Origin: Micromonospora inaquosa
GTDB lineage: Bacteria > Actinomycetota > Actinomycetes > Mycobacteriales > Micromonosporaceae
Reading direction: 5' to 3'
NCBI RefSeq assembly: GCF_003857055.1
Contig: NZ_QGSZ01000394.1
Span: 1-45,665 of the forward strand
Length of the DNA stretch: 45,665 bases
In this document: piece by piece, positions 14,041 through 22,544 of the stretch
How the letters are laid out: each line of letters begins with the position of its first letter
How positions within the stretch are numbered: the first letter of the stretch is position 1
Notes under the pieces: model-generated
Told to the model about the DNA's origin: nothing
What the model saw: the letters and a program-made list of their open reading frames with translations, nothing else
Databases searched by the model: none
Translations under genes and position numbers: made by a program

Positions 14041-15435
14041 ATGTCAGCACCTCCGAGGCGGATACTCGCCACCACCCTGATCCTGGCACTGACCACGTCC
14101 ACCCTGCTGGCCTGCGGCGACGACGAACCAGACAGCAACAGCAAGAAGATCACCGTCTGGAGCCTGGAGGACGTGGCCGACCGGGTCACCGCCACCAAGG
14201 CGATCATCGCCGACTTCACCGCCAAGACCGGGATCCAGGTCGACCTCGTGACCGTCAACGAGGACCAGTTCCCCTCCCTGATCGCCGCCAACGCCGCCGC
14301 CGGCGACCTGCCCGACGTGGTCGGGTCCGTCTCCCTCGCCGGCATCCGCACCCTCGCCGGCAACGAGCTGCTGCACGCCTCGGCGAACGCGGAGGTCGTC
14401 GACAAGCTGGGCAGGCAGACGTTCTCCCCCCGGGCGCTGGAGCTCACCGACGACGACGGCAAACAGCTCTCCGTACCCAGCGACGGGTGGGGGCAACTGC
14501 TCGTCTACCGCAAGGACCTGTTCGCCGCGGCCGGCCTGCCCACCCCCGACACGTACGAGCGGATCACCGCCGCCGCGGCGCGGCTGAACACCGGCGGCGT
14601 CGCCGGGATCACCGCGGCGACCGCCCCCAGCGACGTGTTCACCCAACAGACCTTCGAGCACCTGGCGCTGGCCAACGGCTGCCAGCTCACCGACGACTCG
14701 GGGAACGTCGCCCTGGACTCGCCCCAGTGCGTCGAGGCGTTCCGCTTCTACGGCGACCTGATCCGCACCAGCTCGGTCAAGGGCGCGCAGGACGTGGACA
14801 CCACCCGGGCCACCTACTTCGCGGGCAAGGCGGCCATGGTGATCTGGTCCCCGTTCATCCTCGACGAGCTGGCCGGGCTGCGCAACGACGCCAAGCCGAC
14901 CTGCCCCCAGTGCCAGACCGACCCGGCGTTCCTCGCGAAGAACAGCGGGTTCGTCACCGCGATCAAGGGCCCGAACGGCTCCGAACCGGCCCAGTACGGC
15001 GAGATCAGCTCGTGGGCGGTGCTGGACGGCGCGGCGGCCGACCCGGCGAAGTCCTTCGTGGAGTACATGCTCAGTGACGGCTACCCACGCTGGTTCGGCA
15101 TGTCCCCGGAGGGCCGCTTCCCGGTGCGCAAGGGCACCCCGGCCGACCCGGAGGCGTACCTGACCGCCTGGAACACCAGCCAGGCCGGCGTGGACGCCAA
15201 GAAACCCCTCGCCGACGTGTACGGCGACGAGGTGCTCGCCACGCTGCGCCGCAGCCCGGACACCTTCGGGCGCTGGGGCCTCAGCCAGGGGCAGGGCAAG
15301 CTGGTCGGCGCGATGCTCGGTGAGCTGCCGGTGCCCAAGGTGCTGGGCGACCTCATCGCCGGCAAGTCCGACGCGGCGGCAGCCGCCAACCGCGCCAAGA
15401 AGGATGTCGACGCCATCAAGGCGGGCGTCAATTGA
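14041..15435 (+). CDS. ABC sugar transporter substrate-binding lipoprotein
   Basis: 464 aa. Signal peptide with RR in the n-region, a hydrophobic core and a lipobox LLAC with the lipidated Cys at residue 25, so it is anchored outside the membrane. The rest is an extracellular solute-binding protein of the family that serves CUT1 sugar importers (KKITVWSLEDVADR, VPSDGWGQLLVYRKDLFAAAGLP, FAGKAAMVIWSPF). ATG 14041 is chosen because AGAGGAG lies 8 nt upstream; an in-frame ATG at 14014 has no site. It contains a CPQC pair (about residues 302-305). Its stop overlaps the first permease start as TTGA. It feeds substrate to the two permeases. Confidence 0.92.
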   Translation: MSAPPRRILATTLILALTTSTLLACGDDEPDSNSKKITVWSLEDVADRVTATKAIIADFTAKTGIQVDLVTVNEDQFPSLIAANAAAGDLPDVVGSVSLAGIRTLAGNELLHASANAEVVDKLGRQTFSPRALELTDDDGKQLSVPSDGWGQLLVYRKDLFAAAGLPTPDTYERITAAAARLNTGGVAGITAATAPSDVFTQQTFEHLALANGCQLTDDSGNVALDSPQCVEAFRFYGDLIRTSSVKGAQDVDTTRATYFAGKAAMVIWSPFILDELAGLRNDAKPTCPQCQTDPAFLAKNSGFVTAIKGPNGSEPAQYGEISSWAVLDGAAADPAKSFVEYMLSDGYPRWFGMSPEGRFPVRKGTPADPEAYLTAWNTSQAGVDAKKPLADVYGDEVLATLRRSPDTFGRWGLSQGQGKLVGAMLGELPVPKVLGDLIAGKSDAAAAANRAKKDVDAIKAGVN

Positions 15436-16388
15436 CCACCACCGCGCCCGACACCGGCCGCTCCCCCACCGGGGAGCGGCCGGCACCACCGAAGCGCCGA
15501 CCGTTGACCCTGCGCCGCCGCGAATCCCGGGCCGGGCTCGCGCTGGTCGCACCGACCCTGCTCGTCACCATCGCGGTCATCGGCATCCCGATCGTGTGGA
15601 CAGTGGTGCTCGCCTTCCAACGGGTCCGGCTCGCCACGCTGCGCAAGACCGGCCTGTTCGGTGAGTTCACCATGGACAACATCGACCGGGTGCTGCACAC
15701 CCCCGGCTTCGCCGAGACGCTGTGGGTCACGCTTCTCTACAGCATCGGCGGCACCGTCGGGTCGATAGTGCTCGGCCTGGTGGCCGCGCTGGTCGTCCGC
15801 CGGCCGTTCCGGGGCCGCACCCTGGTCCGGGCGTCCATGCTGCTGCCGTACGTGGCACCGGTGGTCGCCGTGACGTTCGTCTGGCAGGTGATGCTCGACC
15901 CACAACTCGGCATCGTCAACGCGTGGGGGCAACGCCTGCTCGGCTGGGACGCCCCGGTGCCGTTCCTCAGCCAGGAGTCGACAGCGCTGGCCACGGTGAT
16001 CGTCTTCGAGGCGTGGCGGTACTTCCCGTTCGCGTTCCTGTTCCTGCTGGCCCGGCTCCAGGCGGTGCCCGGCGAGTTGGAGGAGGCCGCCCGGGTCGAC
16101 GGCGCCACTCCCACCCAGCGGTTCCGGCACATCCTGCTGCCGCAACTGCTGCCCGTGATCGCCCTGCTGGGCGTGCTGCGCTTCATCATGACGTTCAACA
16201 AGTTCGACGACGTCTACCTGCTCACCGGTGGTGCGGCCGGCACCGAGGTGGTCAGCGTGCGGGTGTACGAGTTCCTCACCGCCCGTACCGACATCGGGGC
16301 TGCGGCTGCGCAGGCCGTCGTGCTGGCCGTGGTGCTCATCGTGTTCGTGCTGATCTATCTGCGCTTCTTCGGACGGAGGGTGAGCTGA
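15432..16388 (+). CDS. ABC sugar transporter permease (MalF-like)
   Basis: 318 aa with six predicted membrane helices and a basic N-terminal tail. The ATPase-docking EAA loop reads EEAARVDGATPTQRFRHILLP (shortened here: EAARVDGA and ILLP), the hallmark of CUT1 inner-membrane subunits. TTG start overlaps the binding-protein stop (TTGA), indicating translational coupling; no other plausible start lies nearby. Partner of the downstream permease. No ATPase gene is present, so a shared MsiK-type ATPase encoded elsewhere is expected, as is usual in actinobacteria. Confidence 0.93.
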   Translation: MTTTAPDTGRSPTGERPAPPKRRPLTLRRRESRAGLALVAPTLLVTIAVIGIPIVWTVVLAFQRVRLATLRKTGLFGEFTMDNIDRVLHTPGFAETLWVTLLYSIGGTVGSIVLGLVAALVVRRPFRGRTLVRASMLLPYVAPVVAVTFVWQVMLDPQLGIVNAWGQRLLGWDAPVPFLSQESTALATVIVFEAWRYFPFAFLFLLARLQAVPGELEEAARVDGATPTQRFRHILLPQLLPVIALLGVLRFIMTFNKFDDVYLLTGGAAGTEVVSVRVYEFLTARTDIGAAAAQAVVLAVVLIVFVLIYLRFFGRRVS

Positions 16389-17254
16389 TGGACCGGGACG
16401 TGGTCGAGACGGTGAGCCTGCGTTGGCTGCGCCGCCTGGTGATCGCCGTGTTCCTGCTGATCACCGTCTTCCCCTTCTACTACATGCTGGTGCTCTCGGT
16501 GCGCCCCATCGAGCGGCTGCTGCTCGACCCGGGTGCGCTGGTGGTCGGCTTCGGTGAGCTGACCGTGGCCACGTACGCCGAGGTCCTGAAGGCCACCGAC
16601 GACGGCGGCCAGGGCTTCCTCACCTTCATCCGCAACAGTGGGCTGGTCGCCGTCGCGGCGACAGTGCTCACCCTGCTGGTCGCGATCCCCGGCGCGTACG
16701 CGGTGGCCCGGCTGCGGTTCTTCGGCCGGCGGCAGGTCGACTTCCTGTTCCTGGCGGTCTACCTGTTCCCGTCGATCGTCATCGCGATCCCGCTGTTCGT
16801 GGTCTTCACCCGGGCCGGGCTGCGCGGCTCACTGTTCGGTCTGGTGCTGGTCTACATCTCGCAGACGTTGCCGGTCTCGGTCTACATGCTGAAGAACTAC
16901 TTCGAGACCATCCCGGTCAGTCTGGAGGAGTCCGCAGCCATCGACGGTGCCGGTCGACTCGGCATCATCCGGCGCGTCAGCCTGCCCCTGGCCATGCCGT
17001 CGATCATGGCGGTCGCGCTCTACGACTTCATGATCGCCTGGAACGAGTTCCTCTTCGCGCTGCTGTTCCTGGTCGACAAGCCCAACCGGTGGACGGTGTC
17101 GCTCGGGCTGTCCCTGCTCGCCGACGGGGTGGAGGTGCCCAAGACGGTGCTGATGGCCGGGTCGGTCGTGCTCACCCTGCCCATCGTGATCCTCTTCTTC
17201 GCCAGCGAACGGCTGCTCACCGAGGGGCTGACCAGCGGCGCGGAGAAGGGCTGA
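16388..17254 (+). CDS. ABC sugar transporter permease (MalG-like)
   Basis: 288 aa, six membrane helices. The EAA loop is ESAAIDGAGRLGIIRRVSLP (about residues 179-198) and the C-terminal half ends with LTEGLTSGAEKG, a typical MalG-like ending (LxxGxxxGAxKG). ATG 16388 overlaps the preceding stop by one base (TGATG) with GGAGG 9 nt upstream. Last gene of the importer operon. Specificity follows the binding protein and is unknown, though the divergent enzymes point to a glycoside. Confidence 0.93.
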   Translation: MDRDVVETVSLRWLRRLVIAVFLLITVFPFYYMLVLSVRPIERLLLDPGALVVGFGELTVATYAEVLKATDDGGQGFLTFIRNSGLVAVAATVLTLLVAIPGAYAVARLRFFGRRQVDFLFLAVYLFPSIVIAIPLFVVFTRAGLRGSLFGLVLVYISQTLPVSVYMLKNYFETIPVSLEESAAIDGAGRLGIIRRVSLPLAMPSIMAVALYDFMIAWNEFLFALLFLVDKPNRWTVSLGLSLLADGVEVPKTVLMAGSVVLTLPIVILFFASERLLTEGLTSGAEKG

Positions 17255-17296
17255 TCGTCTCGTCCGGGTCGCCCGCCCGGCCCCCGCCGGCCCGGA

Positions 17297-17302
17297 TACG
17301 GT
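17297..17302 (+). promoter_or_regulatory. -10 box TACGGT, leaderless start for methyltransferase
   Basis: TACGGT, 6 nt, then ATG 17309, with no ribosome site. It shows the methyltransferase is transcribed separately from the ABC operon. Confidence 0.6.
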
Positions 17303-17308
17303 GGCCTC

Positions 17309-17914
17309 ATGGCCAACCCGACCCGCTGGGCGACCGACACCGGTCCCGAGCACTCACAGTGGTATATCGACCGGTTCCGCAAGCTCGCGGCCGAGGGCGC
17401 TGACCTGGCCGGCGAGGCCCGACTGGTGGACGCCCTCGTCGCGCCCGGCTCCCGCATTCTCGACGCCGGCAGCGGCACCGGCCGGGTCGGTGCCGCGCTG
17501 GCCGAGCGGGGGCACACGGTGGTCGGGGTGGACGCCGACCCGGCGCTGGTGGACGCCGCCCGCGCCGATTATCCGGGCCCGACATGGCTGGTCGGCGACC
17601 TCGCCGAGCTGGACCTACCGGCGCTGGGTGAGGCGGAACCGTTCGACGCGGCGGTGCTGGCCGGCAACGTGCTCGCCTTCGTCGCCGTCGGCACCGAACC
17701 AGCGGTGCTGCGCAGGGTCGCCGCGCACCTGCGACCCGACGGCGTGCTGACTGTGGGCTTCGGCACCGAACGCGGCTACCCGCTGACCGCGTTCGACGCC
17801 GACGCGGTTGCCGCCGGGCTGCGCGTGGAGCACCGCTTCGCCACCTGGGATCTGCGCCCGTGGCGCGACGACGCCCCGTTCGCGGTCAGCGTCCTGCGCC
17901 GGCCGGCGGACTGA
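17309..17914 (+). CDS. Class I SAM-dependent methyltransferase
   Basis: 201 aa. Motif I ILDAGSGTGRVG (about residues 50-61), the acidic end of strand 2 VVGVDADPAL, motif II-like FDAAVLAGNVLAF and motif III LRPDGVLTVGFG place it in the Methyltransf_25/11 group. Small-molecule or cellular substrate unknown. It appears monocistronic with a leaderless promoter and converges on eccB. Confidence 0.88.
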   Translation: MANPTRWATDTGPEHSQWYIDRFRKLAAEGADLAGEARLVDALVAPGSRILDAGSGTGRVGAALAERGHTVVGVDADPALVDAARADYPGPTWLVGDLAELDLPALGEAEPFDAAVLAGNVLAFVAVGTEPAVLRRVAAHLRPDGVLTVGFGTERGYPLTAFDADAVAAGLRVEHRFATWDLRPWRDDAPFAVSVLRRPAD

Positions 17915-17936
17915 CACCGGCGGGGAGGCGTCACCC

Positions 17937-19322
17937 TCAGTCCGGGGCGGCGACGGCGCGGGCGGCGGCCGGGTCGAGGGTGGCGCCGGCGGGCACCAGG
18001 CTGACCAGCCCGGCGGGCAGCCGCACCGGTCGCACGTCGCGGTAGCCGAGCATCGGCAGCACCTCGCGGTCGGCCAGCACGTACCGCCGGCCCAGGTCGG
18101 TGACCACGGAGACCGCGCCGCCGGTCGCGCCGGGCGCCGCGGCGGCCTCGACCACCGCGCCGCGGCCCGGCTCCACCACCACATGGTCGGCCAGCACCAC
18201 ACCGCCGGTCGGCGCGGTGCGGGGCACGGCCGTCAGGTCCCGCAGCGGTACGCCCGAACGCAGCTGACCAACCCCGCCGTCGTCTCCGATGCGGGTGCAG
18301 AGCGCGCCACCGTCGGCGGTCGCGAGCCGGGGCGGGGCCGGCGGCGGGGCGTTCGGGCCGGTCGGGGCGAGATCAGGCACCTTGGGCAGCGCGGCGAACC
18401 GGCCCAACGTCATCGGTACCGGCTCGCCCTGCCCGGTGCGGGCCAGCAGCAGCCCCGCCTGCAACTCGGTGATGCCGGCCAGGCCGGCGTCGAGCGCCAC
18501 CGCGTACTGCCGGCCGCCACCGGAGTTGCTCACCAGGTAGACCGTGCCGACAGTGGCACCCGGCACCCGAGGGGCGGGCCGGCCCAGCGCGGGCAGGTCG
18601 AGCGGGGCGAGGTCGGCGCCGGCGGGCAACGAATTGAGCAGTGCCGGCGCCACCGGAATTGCCTGGGCCCGGGTGGTGGCGAGCGCCGCCAGCACCCGGC
18701 TGGCATCACGGACGAGGTAGCGCCGCTGGTGCCAGACCAGGTGCAGCCCGCCGTCGGGGTGGCGCAGCAGCAGCGCGTCGTCGCCCAGCGGCCGGCCGCC
18801 GCCGGGCTCGGTGCCGATCAACAGGGCGGAGCGGGGCTGCTGGACGCCCGCGCCGGCCGGGATCGTCGAGCAGACCGTCCACGCGGTGGCGGCCAACCGC
18901 CCGGGGGCGGGCAACGAGTCGGGTGCGTCGGCGATGCCCAACGGCAGCCCGCGCGGCACTCCGTCGATCGTGCGCCGGGAAACCAGCACCGTCTTGGACC
19001 GGTCCGCGCCGACGATGAGCAGCGCCGAGGCGTAGTTGAGCACCGGGTGCAGCCTCTGCTCGCGATAGACGAACCGGGCGCCGGACTCCTTCTCCACGAT
19101 CACCGCGCCCGCGTCACGCCACCCCTTGCCGCCGCCGGCGAACAGGCCGTAGAGGGCGAAACCACCGAGCCCGATCGCCGCCACCAGGACGCTGGCCAGG
19201 CCGGCGCCGGCCAGCCGCCGAAACGGTGACTGCGCGGGATCGGTCTCCCGCATGACCAGGGCGGCGACTGCCCGCTGGACGCTGAACTGGTAGGAGTGCA
19301 GCTGGTCCTGCCGCGACGGCAT
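17937..19322 (-). CDS. eccB: Type VII secretion protein EccB
   Basis: 461 aa. N-terminal MPSRQDQLHSYQFSVQRAVAAL with R-E-T-D-P is the EccB signature, followed by one membrane helix (about residues 40-62) and a large extracytoplasmic domain with repeat-like segments (FVYREQRLHPVLNYASALLI, VPRGLPLGIADAPDSLP). EccB is a core part of the ESX membrane complex. ATG 19322 has GGAGGGG 4 nt upstream. Unusually, no other ESX gene (eccC, eccD, mycP, esxA/B) is near; neighbours are a methyltransferase and a spermidine-synthase-like gene. It may serve a split ESX locus. Confidence 0.9.
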   Translation of the reverse strand: MPSRQDQLHSYQFSVQRAVAALVMRETDPAQSPFRRLAGAGLASVLVAAIGLGGFALYGLFAGGGKGWRDAGAVIVEKESGARFVYREQRLHPVLNYASALLIVGADRSKTVLVSRRTIDGVPRGLPLGIADAPDSLPAPGRLAATAWTVCSTIPAGAGVQQPRSALLIGTEPGGGRPLGDDALLLRHPDGGLHLVWHQRRYLVRDASRVLAALATTRAQAIPVAPALLNSLPAGADLAPLDLPALGRPAPRVPGATVGTVYLVSNSGGGRQYAVALDAGLAGITELQAGLLLARTGQGEPVPMTLGRFAALPKVPDLAPTGPNAPPPAPPRLATADGGALCTRIGDDGGVGQLRSGVPLRDLTAVPRTAPTGGVVLADHVVVEPGRGAVVEAAAAPGATGGAVSVVTDLGRRYVLADREVLPMLGYRDVRPVRLPAGLVSLVPAGATLDPAAARAVAAPD

Positions 19323-19451
19323 GAGTCCCCTCCGGTGGATCGACCGCGCACAGGATATGCGCTGCGTCGATGTCAGGTGGACCCTGCGTGGCCGCCCGTC
19401 GCGGGGCAACCGGTACCATCCATGGACGAATCCGGCGGCGAGAGGGCACCC

Positions 19452-20171
19452 GTGGGCGCGCGTTTCGAAGAGCTGGCCTGGCGGGAGACCCCGATCGGCG
19501 CGATCAGCCTGCGCCGACGCCGCGACCCGGCACTCCAGGTCGAGGTGTACGAGGTCAAGCTCGACGACGAGTACCTGATGTCCAGCCTCTTCCCCGTCGC
19601 GGAGATCGAGCTGGCGCGGCTGGGTCTCGCCGAGGTGGCCGGTGACTCCCTCGACGTGGTGGTGGGCGGTCTCGGCTTGGGCTACACCGCCTGCGCGGCG
19701 CTGGGCGACCCCCGGGTGCGCTCACTGCTCGTGGTGGAGGCGATCGAGGACGTGATCGACTGGCACCGACGCGGGCTGCTGCCGTTCGCGGCGGGGCTCG
19801 CCGAGGACCCCCGCACCCGCTTCGTGCAGGCCGACTTCTTCGCGGCGGTGGCCGGTGACACCGGTTTCGACACCGAGACGCCCGGTCGACGCTTCGATGC
19901 CGTGCTGCTCGACGTCGACCACTCCCCGCGCAACGTCCTGCACCCCAGCCACGCGGCGTTCTATCCGCCGGCCGGGTTGCGCCGCCTGGCCGCCCTGTTG
20001 CGCCCCGAGGGCGTTTTCGCGCTCTGGTCGGACGACCCGCCGGACGCCGAGTTCACCGGCGCGCTCACCGAGGTGTTCGCGAGCGTTCGGGCGCACGTCG
20101 TGCCGTTCGCCAACCCGCTGACGGGCGGTCAGTCGGCCAACACCGTCTACGTGGCGCGCACCGGCCCCTGA
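19452..20171 (+). CDS. Spermidine synthase-like methyltransferase-fold protein
   Basis: 239 aa with a Rossmann fold like polyamine aminopropyltransferases: VVVGGLGLGYTACAAL (about residues 60-75) is the nucleotide loop, LLVVEAIEDVIDWH gives the acidic strand-2 end, and DAVLLDVDHSPRN the strand-4 region. It lacks the N-terminal beta domain of true SpeE, so the reaction is uncertain. GTG 19452 is preferred because GAGAGGG lies 5 nt upstream and a TACCAT -10 box (19414-19419) ends just before the alternative ATG at 19422. It is divergent from eccB. Confidence 0.75.
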   Translation: MGARFEELAWRETPIGAISLRRRRDPALQVEVYEVKLDDEYLMSSLFPVAEIELARLGLAEVAGDSLDVVVGGLGLGYTACAALGDPRVRSLLVVEAIEDVIDWHRRGLLPFAAGLAEDPRTRFVQADFFAAVAGDTGFDTETPGRRFDAVLLDVDHSPRNVLHPSHAAFYPPAGLRRLAALLRPEGVFALWSDDPPDAEFTGALTEVFASVRAHVVPFANPLTGGQSANTVYVARTGP

Positions 20172-20267
20172 TCGGCTCCGGTAAGCCGCTCGCGCATGGT
20201 GTCGGCCGGACGGGGAACCAGAAGCCGGGCCGGCCGCATTCGGCACGGCCGGTTACGGGAGGTCGAC

Positions 20268-20444
20268 ATGCGTGCACTGCTCTGGGTCGTCGGCGTGGTC
20301 GCCGGCGTGTTGATCCTGCTCGGGTTGCTCCTCGAAGCGGTCCGCTGGCTGATCATCATCGGTGTGATCGCGCTGGTTATCGTGATCATCTGGGGCGTCG
20401 TCAAGGGGCGGCAGGCCATGAGCCACCAGTCCCGCCGACGGTGA
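20268..20444 (+). CDS. 58-aa membrane protein
   Basis: Small protein with two closely spaced hydrophobic stretches (residues 3-22, LLWVVGVVAGVLILLGLLL, and 26-46, WLIIIGVIALVIVIIWGVV) and a basic C-terminal tail (KGRQAMSHQSRRR). Start is firm: ATG 20268 with GGGAGGT 4 nt upstream. Similar short hydrophobic proteins are common in Micromonospora; function unknown. Confidence 0.75.
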   Translation: MRALLWVVGVVAGVLILLGLLLEAVRWLIIIGVIALVIVIIWGVVKGRQAMSHQSRRR

Positions 20445-20460
20445 CGCGCGGCGGCCCCGA

Positions 20461-22263
20461 TCAGAACCAGTCCGGCCGCATGTCGAGGGTGGTCCGGTCC
20501 CGGCTCTCCAGCAGGTCGAACTGCGGGCCGGTCCGGGGCAACTCGACGGTGAAGAAGTAGCGGGCGGCCTGCCGCTTGCCGGCGTGGAACGCGTCGCCGG
20601 CCCCCTCCGGCGGCAGCGCCAGCACCTGCTCCAACCACATCCACGCGATCACCACGTGTCCGACGGCCTCCAGGTAGGCGCTGGCGTTGGCCAGCGCGAG
20701 CACCGGGTCGCCGTCGGCCCACAGTCGACGGGTGACAGCGGTGACCCGGTCCATCGCGGCGGCCAGCCGGCCCGCCAGCTCGGCCGCCTCGTCGCCGGCC
20801 TTGCGGGCCCGCTCGACCGTGTCGCCGATCGTCTCGCTCAGCAGGGTGAGACCAGCTCCGCCCTGCATGGTCACCTTCCGGCCCAGCAGATCCAGTGCCT
20901 GGATGCCGTGGGTGCCCTCGTGGATCGGGTTGAGCCGGTTGTCCCGGTAGTGCTGCTCCACATCGTGGTCGCGGGTGTAGCCGGCACCGCCGAGCACCTG
21001 GATCGCCAGGTCGTTGGCGGTGAGGCACCACTGCGACGGCCAACTCTTGGTGATCGGGGTGAGCACGTCCAGCAGCAGGTGCGCGCGCTCGCGGTCGGCC
21101 TCGGCCGGAGCGGTCTTCTGCTCGTCGAGCAGGCGCGCGCAGTAGAGCACCAGCGCCAGCGCCCCCTCCACGTAGCTCTTCTGGGCCAGCAGCATCCGTC
21201 GTACGTCGGGGTGGTCGATGATCGGCACCTGCCCGGCGGCCGGGTCCTTGGCGCCGACCGGCCGGCCCTGCGGCCGCTCCTTCGCGTACGCCAGGCTCTT
21301 GAGGTAGCCGGTGTAACCCAGCGCGGTGGCGCCGGCCCCGACCCCGATCCGGGCCTCGTTCATCATGTGGAACATCTGCGCCAGGCCCTGATGGGGCGCG
21401 CCGACCAGGTGCCCGACCGCTCCGGGGCGGCCGGCCGGGGTGTGTGCGCCGTCGCCGAAGCTGAGCAGGGTGTTGGTGGTGCCCCGGAACCCCATCTTGT
21501 GGTTGAGCCCGGCCAACACCACGTCGTTGCGGTCGCCGAGCGACCCGTCCGGGCCGACCAGCACCTTGGGCACGATGAACAGCGAGATGCCCTTGACCCC
21601 GGGCGGCGCACCAGGGACGCGGGCCAGCACCAGGTGGACGATGTTCTCGGCCAACTCGTGATCGCCACCGGAGATCCACATCTTGGTGCCGAAGAGCCGG
21701 TACGTGCCGTCCGTCTGGGGCTCGGCGCGGGTGGTGATGTCGGCCAACGAGCTGCCGGCGTGCGGCTCGGACAGGCACATGGTGCCGAAGAACCGACCGT
21801 CCAGCATGGGCCGGACGTAGGTGTCCACCTGCTCGGGGCTGCCGTGCGCCAGCAGCAGGTTGGCATTGCCCAGGGTGAGGAACGGGTACGCGGAGGTGGC
21901 CACGTTGGCGGCCTGGAACCAGGTGAAGCAGGCCGCCGCGACGGCGTGCGGCAGTTGCAGACCACCGACAGTGGCGTCCAGCCCGGCGGTGAGCAGGCCG
22001 GTCTCGGCGAAGCTGTCCAGGGCCGCGCGGACCTCCGGGATCAGCCGGACCCGCTGCCCGTCGAAGGTGGGCTCGGCGAGGTCGGCGGCGCGGTTGTGCG
22101 GGGCGAACTGTTCGGTGGCCACCCGCTCGGCAAGGTCCAGGGCGTCGTCGAAGGTCTCCCGGGAGTGTTCGGCGTAGCGGGGACGCTCGACAAGGTCGGC
22201 CACCCGCAGCCATTCGTGCAGCAGGAAGTCGAGGTCACGGCGGGAGAGCAGGGTGGACGGCAC
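20461..22263 (-). CDS. Acyl-CoA dehydrogenase (large, ~600 aa type)
   Basis: 600 aa FAD enzyme oxidising acyl-CoA to enoyl-CoA. The middle region has the family landmarks CLSEPHAGSSLADI and GTKMWISGGDHEL, then ARIGVGAGATALGYTGYL, and the catalytic-base region NPIHEGTHGIQALDLLG (Glu in HEGTHG). The C-terminal ~130 residues form the extra domain of the longer AcdB/FadE5-like class. GTG 22263 has AGAGGAG 4 nt upstream. Probably acts in fatty-acid beta-oxidation in the cytoplasm; chain length unknown. It overlaps nothing and converges on the small membrane gene. Confidence 0.93.
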   Translation of the reverse strand: MPSTLLSRRDLDFLLHEWLRVADLVERPRYAEHSRETFDDALDLAERVATEQFAPHNRAADLAEPTFDGQRVRLIPEVRAALDSFAETGLLTAGLDATVGGLQLPHAVAAACFTWFQAANVATSAYPFLTLGNANLLLAHGSPEQVDTYVRPMLDGRFFGTMCLSEPHAGSSLADITTRAEPQTDGTYRLFGTKMWISGGDHELAENIVHLVLARVPGAPPGVKGISLFIVPKVLVGPDGSLGDRNDVVLAGLNHKMGFRGTTNTLLSFGDGAHTPAGRPGAVGHLVGAPHQGLAQMFHMMNEARIGVGAGATALGYTGYLKSLAYAKERPQGRPVGAKDPAAGQVPIIDHPDVRRMLLAQKSYVEGALALVLYCARLLDEQKTAPAEADRERAHLLLDVLTPITKSWPSQWCLTANDLAIQVLGGAGYTRDHDVEQHYRDNRLNPIHEGTHGIQALDLLGRKVTMQGGAGLTLLSETIGDTVERARKAGDEAAELAGRLAAAMDRVTAVTRRLWADGDPVLALANASAYLEAVGHVVIAWMWLEQVLALPPEGAGDAFHAGKRQAARYFFTVELPRTGPQFDLLESRDRTTLDMRPDWF

Positions 22264-22544
22264 GGCACTCCTCTGCGGGCACGGGGGCGGGTCGGGCCGG
22301 AGCGACGGCCCACTGTCGCCCCGGCCCATCCTGGCCGATCGACAGGGCGCGCACCACCGGCCCCGGTGGGGTCCGACGAGCGGAATGTGTCACACCGAGG
22401 CCTACGAGCAGTCCGCCTGGGTGGGCACTCCGGCGGTGCTCGGCGTTTCGGCCGGCAGTCGCCGGGGATACCGCGCCGGATGGCCGGAGCCGTCGGCCAC
22501 CCACCGGAGTCGAGGACGCCGCCGGGCGGGTGAGGAGCGGGTCG

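Noticed and set aside
12855..15077. Long plus-strand open frame across the dehydrogenase gene and the binding-protein start
   Set aside because: It runs antisense to one gene and out of frame with the next; no homology features. GC-driven.
20147..22213. Long minus-strand frame inside the acyl-CoA dehydrogenase region
   Set aside because: Out of frame with the well-supported enzyme; Arg/Gly/Pro-rich and motif-free.
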